Shown here: in pieces, positions 8,657-17,681 of the stretch
Position numbering within the stretch: the stretch's first letter is position 1
How the letters are laid out: every line of letters begins with the position of its first letter
Source: Rhodopirellula sp. P2
Lineage (GTDB): Bacteria > Planctomycetota > Planctomycetia > Pirellulales > Pirellulaceae
NCBI RefSeq assembly: GCF_028768465.1
Contig: NZ_CP118225.1
Span: forward strand, 6,181,001-6,245,000
Length of the DNA stretch: 64,000 nt
Reading direction: 5' to 3'
Position numbers and translations under genes: made by a program
The notes under the pieces: model-generated
Databases searched by the model: none
What the model saw: only the letters and a program-made list of their open reading frames with translations
Told to the model about the DNA's origin: nothing

Positions 8657-9943
8657 ATGCTCGATCGCAAATTCATCCTGCAAAACGCCCAGCTTGTCGC
8701 TGAAAATTCCGCCAAGCGAGGCGTTTCCGTCGACGTCGACGCGATCTGCCGTCTCGAAGCCGAGCGAATGGAAGCGCTGAAGCAAGCCGAGGAACTCAAT
8801 CGGCAAGCCAACGAAGTCAGCAAGCAGATCAAATCTGCCAAAGACAATGACGAGCGTCAGGAATTGATTTCCAAAGGTCGCAGCCTTCGCGAGCAAAAGG
8901 ATGCCGCTGGTGCCGAGCAAGATCGCTTGGAAGCCGAGATCCTCGAGCTGCAGACCCTCCTTCCGAACATGACCCACCCCGATGTCCCCGAGGGTGGCGA
9001 GCATGACGCGAATGAAATTGGCCGCGGAAAAACGCCGGTGCCAAAACTGGATTTTCAACCGCTGGACCATTTGCAGCTGGGCGAAAAACATGACTTGTTC
9101 GACTTCGAAGGGGGAGCCCGCGTCGCTGGTTCCGGGTTTTACTTCTTGCGAAACGCCGCCGTGCGGTTGGATTTGGCGCTGCAACAATTCGCGATTTCGC
9201 ACTTGTCCGGCAAAGGCTTCACGCCCGTTTCGACGCCCGACCTGGCGCTGACCAGTGTCCTGCAGGGCACCGGGTTCAACCCGCGTGGGCCTGAAACGCA
9301 GATCTACAGCATCGAAAACACGGAACTGAATTTAGTCGCGACCGCGGAAATCCCCCTGGGCGGCATGCTCAGCGGACAAGTTCTGGCCAGCGAAGAATTG
9401 CCGCTTCGTTATTGCGGTCTGAGTCACTGTTTTCGAACCGAAGCCGGTGCGGCGGGAAGAGCCAGCAAGGGACTCTACCGCGTTCACCAGTTCACCAAAG
9501 TCGAAATGTTCGCGTTCACATTGCCCGACCAGAGCACGGCAATGCACGAAGAGATGCGTGAACTGGAATGCGAAATCTTTGACGCGTTGGAAGTGCCCTA
9601 CCGGGTGATCGACACCGCAACCGGTGACTTGGGCGGCCCCGCGTATCGCAAGTATGACTTGGAAGCTTGGATGCCCGGACGTGGCGAATCAGGCGACTGG
9701 GGGGAAGTGACCAGCACCAGCAACTGCACCGATTACCAGGCTCGTCGTTTGAACGTGCGGTCAAAAACGACTGGCCAGAAGGGAACGGACTTCGTTCACA
9801 CTCTCAACGGCACCGCCATCGCGACCGGCCGGGCGATGATCGCCATTTTGGAAAATCACCAACGTGCCGATGGAACGATCAACGTGCCCAAGACATTGCG
9901 GCCATGGGTTGGCTGCGATGTTTTGGAATGCGTGAGCGAGTGA
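8657..9943 (+). CDS. serS: Seryl-tRNA synthetase
   Basis: 428 residues, the usual length. The N-terminal 110 residues form the long helical tRNA-binding arm ([20 protein letters not shown]...), beginning with the family's [14 protein letters not shown]. The class II catalytic core follows: [13 protein letters not shown] region ([11 protein letters not shown]), motif 2 [32 protein letters not shown], and motif 3 near [17 protein letters not shown]. The enzyme charges tRNA-Ser (and tRNA-Sec) with serine in the cytoplasm. Followed at once by a small DUF2256 gene. Confident by motif content. Confidence 0.97.
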   Translation: MLDRKFILQNAQLVAENSAKRGVSVDVDAICRLEAERMEALKQAEELNRQANEVSKQIKSAKDNDERQELISKGRSLREQKDAAGAEQDRLEAEILELQTLLPNMTHPDVPEGGEHDANEIGRGKTPVPKLDFQPLDHLQLGEKHDLFDFEGGARVAGSGFYFLRNAAVRLDLALQQFAISHLSGKGFTPVSTPDLALTSVLQGTGFNPRGPETQIYSIENTELNLVATAEIPLGGMLSGQVLASEELPLRYCGLSHCFRTEAGAAGRASKGLYRVHQFTKVEMFAFTLPDQSTAMHEEMRELECEIFDALEVPYRVIDTATGDLGGPAYRKYDLEAWMPGRGESGDWGEVTSTSNCTDYQARRLNVRSKTTGQKGTDFVHTLNGTAIATGRAMIAILENHQRADGTINVPKTLRPWVGCDVLECVSE

Positions 9944-9944
9944 T

Positions 9945-10109
9945 GTGTCCGCCCATCGGGACGCCAAACGGAACCTGCCCACGAAGACCTGCCCGGTCTG
10001 CCGGAGGGAGTTCGCCTGGCGAAAGAAGTGGGCTCGCGATTGGGACCAAGTCCGGTATTGCAGTCGGGCCTGCCGGAAAAAGGCGCCCACGCTGAGAACC
10101 AATCCATGA
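9945..10109 (+). CDS. DUF2256-type zinc-ribbon micro-protein
   Basis: 54 residues from a GTG two bases after the serS stop; an in-frame stop just upstream makes this the first possible start. The core [16 protein letters not shown], followed by [11 protein letters not shown], matches the DUF2256 family, with a C-x2-C...C-x3-C ligand set (Cys16, 19, 39, 43). The protein is short and very basic, as expected. DUF2256 has no established function; genes of the family are often found beside cryptochrome or photolyase genes, which I do not see here. Easily missed because of its size. Confidence 0.8.
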   Translation: MSAHRDAKRNLPTKTCPVCRREFAWRKKWARDWDQVRYCSRACRKKAPTLRTNP

Positions 10110-10216
10110 GTTGTCGGGTACAATTGAATTGACACCCTGAATTGATCTGCGGGGTTGTTGCCGTGAACGGGTAACCACCCGTTCTCAAACCGTTTCTCCC
10201 TCCACACACCTGCGCC

Positions 10217-10486
10217 ATGAGCCAACGGACCGCTGACGAAATCCTGGACGCCTCGTACCTGGAAGTTCGAGCCAAAGTGTTGGAACTGGCGGCGGTCCTG
10301 GACCGACTGGACCGTGCTCCCGGTGGCCAGGATCCTTCACCGCGTCGCGATCAGCTCACGCATGCGATGGAAATGTTGCTCGCCGATGATCCCGACCGGG
10401 CCGCGAAGGTTCAGCATTGGTTCTCACGCCAGTACGACCCTGATTGGAAGACCAACCTCGGTGTGGGAACGCCGAGCACGACGTGA
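10217..10486 (+). CDS. Conserved-looking small protein of unknown function
   Basis: 89 residues, ATG start. Helical and charged (ILDASYLEVRAKVLELAAVLDRLDR, LTHAMEMLLADDPDRAAKVQHWFSRQYDPDW). No signal peptide, membrane segment or metal motif. It lies 69 bases before the TatD-family gene on the same strand and may share its transcript. I do not recognise a family; the regular codon use and the well-formed amphipathic helices support a real gene. Confidence 0.6.
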   Translation: MSQRTADEILDASYLEVRAKVLELAAVLDRLDRAPGGQDPSPRRDQLTHAMEMLLADDPDRAAKVQHWFSRQYDPDWKTNLGVGTPSTT

Positions 10487-10555
10487 GCCAAATGTCCACT
10501 GGCTGACACCGCACAACTGCCCTCCGAAAACCACTCCGAATCACTGACCAGCAAC

Positions 10556-11365
10556 ATGGACTTCATCGACCCGCACATTCACATGGTCAGCCGCGTGACG
10601 GACGACTATGAAACGCTCGCTCGAATGGGATGCGTTGCCGTCAGCGAGCCGGCCTTTTGGGCTGGCTTTGATCGTGGCACGGTTGACGGTTTCCGCGATT
10701 ACTTTGAACAACTGACCGCGGTGGAACCCAAGCGTGCGGCTCAGTTTGGCATCCAGCATTACTGTTGGTTGTGCATCAATGCCAAAGAAGCCGAGAATGT
10801 TTCGCTGTCTCGCGAAGTCATCTCGATGATTCCAGAGTTCCTCGACCGTCCTGGTGTGCTGGGGATCGGCGAGATCGGATTGAACAAGAACACCAAGAAC
10901 GAAGCGACGGTGTTCCTCGAACACATGGAATTGGCGATCAAGTACGACCAACCGATCTTGATTCACACACCGCACTTGGAAGACAAGTACCAAGGCACGC
11001 GAATGATCTTGGACATGCTGTGTGACGACTCACGCATCAATCCCGACCGAGTGTTGGTGGATCACGTCGAAGAACACACCGTCAGCGAAGTGCTGGACCG
11101 AGGTTTCTGGGCCGGAATGACGCTTTATCCGGTCACCAAGTGCACGCCCGATCGTGCCGCCGATATGATTGAACGCCACGCGGGTGAACGATTGCTGGCC
11201 AACTCGGCGGGCGATTGGGGCATCAGCAAACCGACCGCCGTGCCTGATTTGATCTACACGATGCGACGTCGCGGGATGGACGAAGCCTTGATTCGCAAGG
11301 TCGTGCATGACAACCCGGTCGAGTTCTTTTCGAAAAGCAAACAGTTTCACTACACGCCTCGGTGA
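10556..11365 (+). CDS. TatD-family metal-dependent hydrolase, EboB-like
   Basis: 269 residues. The N-terminus is MDFIDPHIHMVSRVTDDYE with the D-x-H-x-H metal motif (residues 5-9), then GVLGIGEIGLNK with a metal-bridging Glu, ILIHTPH, VLVDHVEEHT and NSAGDWG. The wording of the first 40 residues and the GEIG/HTPH blocks resemble EboB of the ebo cluster, which is linked to export or maturation of certain secondary metabolites, more than housekeeping TatD nucleases. No other ebo gene (prenyltransferase, dehydroquinate-synthase-like) was seen nearby. The stop directly abuts the recG start. Confidence 0.8.
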   Translation: MDFIDPHIHMVSRVTDDYETLARMGCVAVSEPAFWAGFDRGTVDGFRDYFEQLTAVEPKRAAQFGIQHYCWLCINAKEAENVSLSREVISMIPEFLDRPGVLGIGEIGLNKNTKNEATVFLEHMELAIKYDQPILIHTPHLEDKYQGTRMILDMLCDDSRINPDRVLVDHVEEHTVSEVLDRGFWAGMTLYPVTKCTPDRAADMIERHAGERLLANSAGDWGISKPTAVPDLIYTMRRRGMDEALIRKVVHDNPVEFFSKSKQFHYTPR

Positions 11366-13570
11366 TTGAATTTCGTGAGCGAGCCAAGCAGCAGCGAATC
11401 CACGCTCACGCTGACCACACCGATTCAGTACTTGCCGGGCGTTGGACCGGCGCGAGCGACCAAGCTTCGCAAGTTGGGATTGCGAATCGCTCGCGACATT
11501 CTGTTTTTGTTCCCGCGGAATCACACGTTCCCGCCGCCGCCAACCAAAGTGGCGGATTTGGCGGAAGGGAAACCGGCGACCTTCATCGGGACGATCACCG
11601 ATGCCGAGTTGGTCTCTCGCACGCCCGGCAAATCGATCTTTGCCGCGATCGTTGAAAATGATTCGGGCGCGGTTCGAATCGTGTTCTTCAATCAACCGTT
11701 TCGCGCCGAGCAATTGACGTTCGAGACGCAGGTACGAATCAGTGGCACTCCCAAGTTGGCGGGACTGCGATGGGAGTTCACGCATCCTCAATACGAGGTC
11801 GTCCAAGAGGGCGAATTGCCGGACGAAGACGCGCCCGGCGGGTTGATTCTGCCCAACTACCCGCTGACCGAGGGCGTCAAGCAATCCGATCTGCGGCGTT
11901 TGGCTCGTCCATTGGTGCAAGAACTGGCAGCTCAATTGACCGAGGTGTTGCCGGAGCGGTTGCGATCCGATGCTGCCAAACGATTGAACGCAGCAGGGAT
12001 GGAATTGCCCGCCGTGCTGCCCGGTATTTCGGAGGCATTGCGAGGCATCCATTTGCCGGAAAGCGAAGCCGACCTGTCCGCAGCACAAACTCGGCTGGTG
12101 TTTCAAGAGTTGCTGGTGATGCAGTTGGCCCTGGCGATGAGGCGTCGATCGCTGACCAGCGAACTGCGGGCACCCTCGCTGGAGTGTTCTGCCACGGTTC
12201 GCAATCGGATCTTGCGGCGATTCCCCTTTGAATTGACCGGCGATCAACGCCGTGTGATGGACGTGATCGCAGCCGACATGGCTCGTCAGTTTCCGATGAA
12301 CCGATTGCTGCAAGGCGACGTCGGCAGCGGCAAAACCGTCGTCGCAATTTTCGCGATGCTGGTCGCCGTCGCGGGAGAACACCAAGCCACCTTGATGGCC
12401 CCGACGGAAGTGCTGGCGAGGCAGCACCACGCGACGCTTCAGCGGATGCTGGCGGACAGTCGCGTGCGGATCGGTTTGCTGTGCGGATCGCTGGGTGCGG
12501 CCGAGCGACGTGACACCGTCGAGAAAATCCGAAGCGGTGAAGTGGACATCGTGATCGGCACCCAAGCCTTGCTGTATGGCGTCGAGTTCCATCGCTTGGG
12601 GCTGTGCGTGATCGATGAGCAGCACAAGTTTGGTGTCAAGCAACGGGTGACGCTTCGCGATGGCGGCGTTGACCCGCACTACTTGGTGATGTCCGCCACA
12701 CCGATCCCCCGCAGTGTCGCAATGACCCAGTTCGGCGACGTGGACCTGAGCACGTTGCGTGAAAAGCCGGCCGGTCGTGGTGCGGTGCACACGTACTTGG
12801 CCGGTGACAGTTGGCGTGATCGCTGGTGGTCATTCGTCAAAGAACGTGTGGCGGAAGGACGGCAAGCCTTTGTGGTGGCTCCACGCGTCGGACCGGAAGT
12901 CGAAACCGCGGACGAAGAACTTTCAGAACTCATCGATCCAGCTGAACCGCCCGCCGAAGACATCACGTCGGTGCACGCGACCTATGAACAGCTTCGCACA
13001 GGGCCGCTGAAAGGATTGCGAGTCGGATTGTTGCATGGCCGCATGCCCTCGGATGAAAAGCAACGCGTGATGGAGTCGTTTGCAGAAGGGGAACTGGATG
13101 TTTTGGTCAGCACCACCGTGATCGAAGTTGGGATCGATGTTCCCAACGCAACCGTCATGGCGATCTTGGGCGGCAACCGGTTTGGGCTGGCTCAGTTGCA
13201 CCAACTTCGCGGCCGAGTCAGCCGCGGCACTCATGCGGGGCACGTGTGCGTGTTTGTCGATGGTGACAAACCACCACAAGAAGACGAGCGATTGAAAGTC
13301 TTTGAGCAAACGCTGGATGGTTTTGAATTGGCTGAAGCAGACTTTCGCCTGCGAGGGCCTGGCGACGTTTTGGGCCAACGCCAAAGCGGTGACGCTCGCT
13401 TGAGAATCGCGGACTTGCACCGCGATGTCGAGATTCTACAAGTCGCTCGCGAGATGGCTCACGACTGGATCGACCAAGACCCTGAGATGGAATCGGAAGG
13501 CCTGGAAGATCTCAAGTCTCAAGTCCTCCGCCGCTACGGCAATCACCTCGACCTCAGCGACGGTGCCTGA
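11366..13570 (+). CDS. recG: ATP-dependent DNA helicase RecG
   Basis: 734 residues from a TTG touching the previous stop; a GTG nine bases later (VSEP...) is an alternative. N-terminal wedge/OB region includes YLPGVGPARATKLRKLG and a long nucleic-acid-binding domain. The helicase core has motif I GDVGSGKT (about 317-324), VIDEQHKFG as the DEQH box, VMSATPIPRS (motif III), the C-terminal helicase lobe LLHGRMPSDEKQRVM, VSTTVIEVGIDVPNAT and QLRGRVSRGTHAG, and the RecG tail FRLRGPGDVLGQRQSG. It remodels stalled forks and Holliday junctions. Length slightly above the usual 690 residues. Confidence 0.97.
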   Translation: MNFVSEPSSSESTLTLTTPIQYLPGVGPARATKLRKLGLRIARDILFLFPRNHTFPPPPTKVADLAEGKPATFIGTITDAELVSRTPGKSIFAAIVENDSGAVRIVFFNQPFRAEQLTFETQVRISGTPKLAGLRWEFTHPQYEVVQEGELPDEDAPGGLILPNYPLTEGVKQSDLRRLARPLVQELAAQLTEVLPERLRSDAAKRLNAAGMELPAVLPGISEALRGIHLPESEADLSAAQTRLVFQELLVMQLALAMRRRSLTSELRAPSLECSATVRNRILRRFPFELTGDQRRVMDVIAADMARQFPMNRLLQGDVGSGKTVVAIFAMLVAVAGEHQATLMAPTEVLARQHHATLQRMLADSRVRIGLLCGSLGAAERRDTVEKIRSGEVDIVIGTQALLYGVEFHRLGLCVIDEQHKFGVKQRVTLRDGGVDPHYLVMSATPIPRSVAMTQFGDVDLSTLREKPAGRGAVHTYLAGDSWRDRWWSFVKERVAEGRQAFVVAPRVGPEVETADEELSELIDPAEPPAEDITSVHATYEQLRTGPLKGLRVGLLHGRMPSDEKQRVMESFAEGELDVLVSTTVIEVGIDVPNATVMAILGGNRFGLAQLHQLRGRVSRGTHAGHVCVFVDGDKPPQEDERLKVFEQTLDGFELAEADFRLRGPGDVLGQRQSGDARLRIADLHRDVEILQVAREMAHDWIDQDPEMESEGLEDLKSQVLRRYGNHLDLSDGA

Positions 13571-13645
13571 GGGGAAACGGAGACGACGATTCAGTCGCAA
13601 CAGGCAGCATGACTTTCAACGGTGAGCGGCAGGCCGCGAACCGTC

Positions 13646-13800
13646 CGGTGACGCCCAATGCCATCTACTTTGTAGCGGAACGGCGCGAGCCGTCCGGTGA
13701 CGCACCGGAAAACACCGACGATTTACCGGACGGCTTGCGCCGTTCCGCTAATAAAATCCCCTCGATTGGTTCTAAAGTAGATGGCATTGCGGTGACGCCC
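13646..13800. mobile_element. Short MITE-like palindrome with a nested REP-like element
   Basis: Inverted ends CAATGCCATCTACTTT (13656-13671) and AAAGTAGATGGCATTG (13774-13789) match perfectly. Inside, a second palindrome runs from 13673 (TAGCGGAACGGCGCGAGC...) to 13750 (...GCGCCGTTCCGCTA). The outer element is flanked by an 11-bp direct repeat CGGTGACGCCC at 13646-13656 and 13790-13800. No coding capacity. It fills most of the 253 bp between recG and the convergent FAD oxidoreductase gene. A non-autonomous mobile element is the best reading; part of the direct repeat may itself belong to the REP sequence. Confidence 0.65.
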
Positions 13801-13823
13801 CCGGTGGCGTGTGGGCTGTCGCC

Positions 13824-15929
13824 TCATTCGCCAGCACTGTCAACCGGAACGAACTGCACTGCGTCGGCGATGACATAGCCATCGGAATCATCGTTTCGGA
13901 TCTCGACGATCGCATTCGTTCCCAAATCGAATTCCCCCAGTTTGGCACGGCCACCGGACTTCGCATCCCGTTGGTTCACACGCCGTTCGTGTTGTTCCCC
14001 AGCGGCGTCGGTGATCTTCACCATCGTGTTGCTGGCTCGGTTGGAATGCGCCGGCCACAGCAACCGCACCTCGTAGCGTCCCGGTTGTTTCAACGAGGCC
14101 TGATACACCGCCACGCACTCTCCTTTGCTGACGTTGCTGTCGTGCAGATAGTCCATCCCGACTCGGTTGCCGGTCGAACGACTGGGGATCCAACCGCCTT
14201 CCGTCTTTGCTTGTGAGTTGTCGACGACAATCCCATCGAGCGACTTTGGATCGATTCCAGGCTTGGGTTTGGGACCGGCATAAGCCAGCACTTGCTTGTC
14301 TTCTACCAAACGCGCTGCCAAACGTTCGTAGTCAACATTTTGAACCGCGACTTGGTCGTCGATCGCCATGGCTGCTGCGGTTGCGGAGGTTTGCCCGAGC
14401 ACCATGAACACAGGTTCCATCCGAATCGATCCGAAAGCGATGTGCGATGCGGACAAACAAACGGGAACCAACAAATTGGAAACCTCACGTCGTTTGGGAA
14501 CCAACGACCGGTAGCTGATGCCGTACGGCGGGAAACCACCGACCTGGACATCGCCTTCGTTGCGCACGTGACCATTCTCATCGATGTAGCGTTGTTGGTG
14601 GTGCGAATCCATCGTGTAGGCCGCCAATCCGATTGGGTCTTCGACCGGCAGACCTTGGCAATTCTTCTGAGTCATCACGTACTCGCCGACCATCCGCCGA
14701 GCCTCGCGAATGTAGAGTTGGTCTTGCCAGCCATTGCCCTCTTCAAACTCGTCTTTGCACATGCCCCACCGAGACACTTCTTTGCGCACGTTCTCGGGAA
14801 CACGGGGGTGATTGGCCAGCGTCCACATCAACCCTTGTTGATACAACCGATGCTTGGCAACAATTTTCTCGCGTTCTTCATAGCTCGCTTCGGGGTAGTC
14901 GTAGTTTTGACCGATGAAGTCGGTTGAGAATCCCAACCGGTTGTTGGTGTCGGTTTTGCGATTTGGCATCCCGGAGTTGATCCATGGGGCCGCATTTTCA
15001 CCGGCCTCGTAATTGCGAAGCATCAGCTCGTACCACAGCGGTTGATAGCCCTCTGGCTTGTGAAACGGGATGCGATTCTCGGGGTGATCGGTCAAGCACA
15101 TCCGAAAACAATAGGCTTGCACGCGATGATCCGCGGCTCCCTCTTCCCCCGGCCCGTTGGGGTCGATATGCGGGAGCAACCCACTGCTTGGGTCACCGGG
15201 AACGACCGAGGAATCGATGCCTTTTCGCAACTGGTGATAAATCCCCATTTTGGTCTGCACGCCGTTGAGTGTTTCGCCGTACTGCTCGTTTGCTTCCCGG
15301 CCCACGGTGTAACTGACACCGGCGGCGGCCAACAAATCGCCTTCGTAAGTGGCGTCGATGAACATCGCTGCCCGATACGTTTCCCCCGATTCCATCCGAA
15401 TCCCAATGATCCGGGCTGGCAGACTGCGAGTCATCCTCACCGAGGAACGGTCCAGTCGTTTGCCGTAGTCGACCCGGATGCCATCCCGCTCAATCCAATC
15501 TTGATAGACCGACAACGCGACGCTGGGTTCGAACGTCCACATCGCGGATTCCCCCGCGGCGGTCTTGGATTGGCCATCGCCTCGATACTCTTCTGCACGC
15601 TGCCAATTCCAAGCGGAGGGATCTTCGTAGTGTGCCGCGATGTCTTCGTAAAATTCGCGAGCGATCCCACCAATCGCGGCTTTGTTGCCAATGTCGGTTT
15701 GCCCCAACCCACCGGTTGTCAAACCACCGACACGTTGACTGGGCTCGATCACGATCACGGACTTGCCCATCCGATGGGCTTGTACCGCGGCGGCAATCCC
15801 AGCCGAGGTGCCACCGTAGACGACCAAGTCCACCGGTTCAGGATCCGCGGCGCCAGCAGGCAGCGACCAGCCGACCAACAATGACAAGGCCACTGAAAAA
15901 CAATGTTTCGCTCGTGGTTTCATACTCAT
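13824..15929 (-). CDS. Secreted FAD-dependent oxidoreductase (FAD_oxidored family)
   Basis: 701 residues with an N-terminal signal peptide ([20 protein letters not shown]). The mature protein starts with a Rossmann FAD motif [30 protein letters not shown] and has [18 protein letters not shown], the hallmark of the secreted FAD-dependent oxidoreductase family. The last 140 residues ([28 protein letters not shown]) look like the beta-sandwich domain found at the end of xanthan-lyase-type proteins. It lies 48 bp downstream of a sulfatase on the same strand and probably shares its transcript, suggesting a role in degrading sulfated polysaccharides. A start two codons later (MK) is equally possible. 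Confidence 0.85.
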   Translation of the reverse strand: MSMKPRAKHCFSVALSLLVGWSLPAGAADPEPVDLVVYGGTSAGIAAAVQAHRMGKSVIVIEPSQRVGGLTTGGLGQTDIGNKAAIGGIAREFYEDIAAHYEDPSAWNWQRAEEYRGDGQSKTAAGESAMWTFEPSVALSVYQDWIERDGIRVDYGKRLDRSSVRMTRSLPARIIGIRMESGETYRAAMFIDATYEGDLLAAAGVSYTVGREANEQYGETLNGVQTKMGIYHQLRKGIDSSVVPGDPSSGLLPHIDPNGPGEEGAADHRVQAYCFRMCLTDHPENRIPFHKPEGYQPLWYELMLRNYEAGENAAPWINSGMPNRKTDTNNRLGFSTDFIGQNYDYPEASYEEREKIVAKHRLYQQGLMWTLANHPRVPENVRKEVSRWGMCKDEFEEGNGWQDQLYIREARRMVGEYVMTQKNCQGLPVEDPIGLAAYTMDSHHQQRYIDENGHVRNEGDVQVGGFPPYGISYRSLVPKRREVSNLLVPVCLSASHIAFGSIRMEPVFMVLGQTSATAAAMAIDDQVAVQNVDYERLAARLVEDKQVLAYAGPKPKPGIDPKSLDGIVVDNSQAKTEGGWIPSRSTGNRVGMDYLHDSNVSKGECVAVYQASLKQPGRYEVRLLWPAHSNRASNTMVKITDAAGEQHERRVNQRDAKSGGRAKLGEFDLGTNAIVEIRNDDSDGYVIADAVQFVPVDSAGE

Positions 15930-15977
15930 GGATACGTCCGAGGAAGAAGTGGGGATTTCAAATACAAATGGAAAGCA

Positions 15978-17459
15978 TCAGTCGGCCGCTGGCGGCTCGG
16001 GCCGTGGTTCCCAAGCGTCATAGTGTTTCGCGGATTGACCAGACCAAAAGGGCGACGAATCCCACAGCGGGACCGTCGTCAGCATCGATTCCCAAGCCCC
16101 CAACTCGCGAAACAGTTCGTTCCTTCGTTCGGGTTGCTGCGCCGACAAGTCGTCGCTTTCTGAAACATCGTTGGCCACATTGAACAGTTCCGCGGGGCGA
16201 TGCGAGGGACGCACCAATTTGTGGCTGCCATCCAAGATCGCCGCTTGCCCCTGCAATCGCCAGTGCAGTCGTCGTGCAGGTGGCTGGCTGCCGTCGATCA
16301 AGTGAGCCGTCATGTCGATTCCATCATGCGGACCAACCATACGATTCATCCGCTTTCGATTGGTTGCGTCTTCGTGCGACATCGGATCAGAAAGTCCCAG
16401 CGGTTCAGCCCCCGCAGCAGCACAAAAGGTCGGCAGCAGATCCAGCGAACTGGTCACCCCGTCGCACCGCGTTCCCGCAGGGATTTTGGCCGGCCATGTC
16501 CAAATCATTGGAACGCGAATCCCGCCTTCTCGCATCGATCCCTTGACTCCCCGAAGCGGTCCGTTCCAACTGCCATTGTTGGTCGCGCCACCGTTGTCCG
16601 AAAAGAAAACAAGCAGCGTGTTGTCCCATTGGCCGGAAGCTTCCAAGTGCTCCCGAATTCGGCCCACCCCTCGATCGAGCGCGAACATCATCGCGGCGTA
16701 GGTTCGTCGTCGTTGATTCTCGATGTTTGCAAAGCGTGCCAAGTCCGCTTCGGTGGCATGCATCGGCGTGTGCGGTGCGTTGTAGGAAAAGAACACGAAC
16801 CAAGGCTGGTCTGGTTTCGCAGCTTCGTGTTGATCGATGAACCGCAACCCTTCGTCGGTGAAGAAGTCCGTCAGGTACTCACTGGAAAAATCCTCGACTC
16901 GCTGCCCGTTGCGTTCGATGACGTGATTCATCGTCGTTGGAAAGTAGTGATGACCGCCCGTGAGCATGCCACAAAAATGATCGAAGCCTCGTCGATTGGG
17001 ATGGTGCATTTCCCCCATCCCCAAGTGCCACTTCCCGATCAAAGCGGTCGCGTACCCTGCCGCACCAAGATGATCGCCCAACGTTTTTTCGCTGATCGGC
17101 AATCCCAGCAATTCTGGACGAGTCGCGTAGTTCGCCGCCGAAGCGTTCATATTGCCTTCGTAGCCAAACCTCCGCGGGTCGCGTCCCGTCAACAGGCCGG
17201 CTCGCGACGGTGAACACACCGCGCTGGTCACGTAGGCTTGCGAGCACAGCACACCGGATTCGGCCAAGCGGTCCAAATTTGGTGTTTGCAAGGTTTGACT
17301 GCCCATGCATCCCATGTCCCCGTAGCCCATGTCGTCCGCCAGAATGACCACGATGTTCGGCCTGCTCGACTCAGCGGCATTCAACACTCCGCCGCCAACC
17401 AAGAAGATCAAAGGCAACCAAACGGTGGAGCAAACCGCTGAAAGAATGGAGGTGGGCAT
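15978..17459 (-). CDS. Secreted arylsulfatase-type sulfatase, with Cys-type active site
   Basis: 493 residues with a signal peptide. The core opens with RPNIVVILADDMGYGDMG (metal-binding Asp pair), and the sulfatase signature VCSPSRAGLLTG places Cys82 in C-x-P-S-R, the residue converted to formylglycine by the maturation enzyme. Further motifs: IGKWHLG and VFFSDNGGATNNG. It removes sulfate esters, probably from marine polysaccharides. It is divergent from the next sulfatase and upstream of the FAD oxidoreductase. The 222 bp between the two sulfatase starts should hold both promoters. Confidence 0.93.
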   Translation of the reverse strand: MPTSILSAVCSTVWLPLIFLVGGGVLNAAESSRPNIVVILADDMGYGDMGCMGSQTLQTPNLDRLAESGVLCSQAYVTSAVCSPSRAGLLTGRDPRRFGYEGNMNASAANYATRPELLGLPISEKTLGDHLGAAGYATALIGKWHLGMGEMHHPNRRGFDHFCGMLTGGHHYFPTTMNHVIERNGQRVEDFSSEYLTDFFTDEGLRFIDQHEAAKPDQPWFVFFSYNAPHTPMHATEADLARFANIENQRRRTYAAMMFALDRGVGRIREHLEASGQWDNTLLVFFSDNGGATNNGSWNGPLRGVKGSMREGGIRVPMIWTWPAKIPAGTRCDGVTSSLDLLPTFCAAAGAEPLGLSDPMSHEDATNRKRMNRMVGPHDGIDMTAHLIDGSQPPARRLHWRLQGQAAILDGSHKLVRPSHRPAELFNVANDVSESDDLSAQQPERRNELFRELGAWESMLTTVPLWDSSPFWSGQSAKHYDAWEPRPEPPAAD

Positions 17460-17681
17460 GATGAGGCGGGGTGTGATGGCAGGGAAAGGCGGGATGATCG
17501 TTGGCCAACAGTTTATTTGACACCGACGCTCATTCCCAAGATGCTAGCGACTCCAGCGGCAAAGAAGTTGGAAAACGATTCTCCCGCTCGACGTCGCCTC
17601 ACAGGTGTTCATGATGGAACGGCAACACCAGTGTCCCCACCGCGTTTCCCCGCACCTTCCCCCCCCACTCGTTCATCCCAA

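Noticed and set aside
11030..12790. 586-codon minus-strand open frame opposite recG
   Set aside because: Antisense shadow; His/Gln/Arg-rich without motifs, while recG on the plus strand has all helicase motifs.
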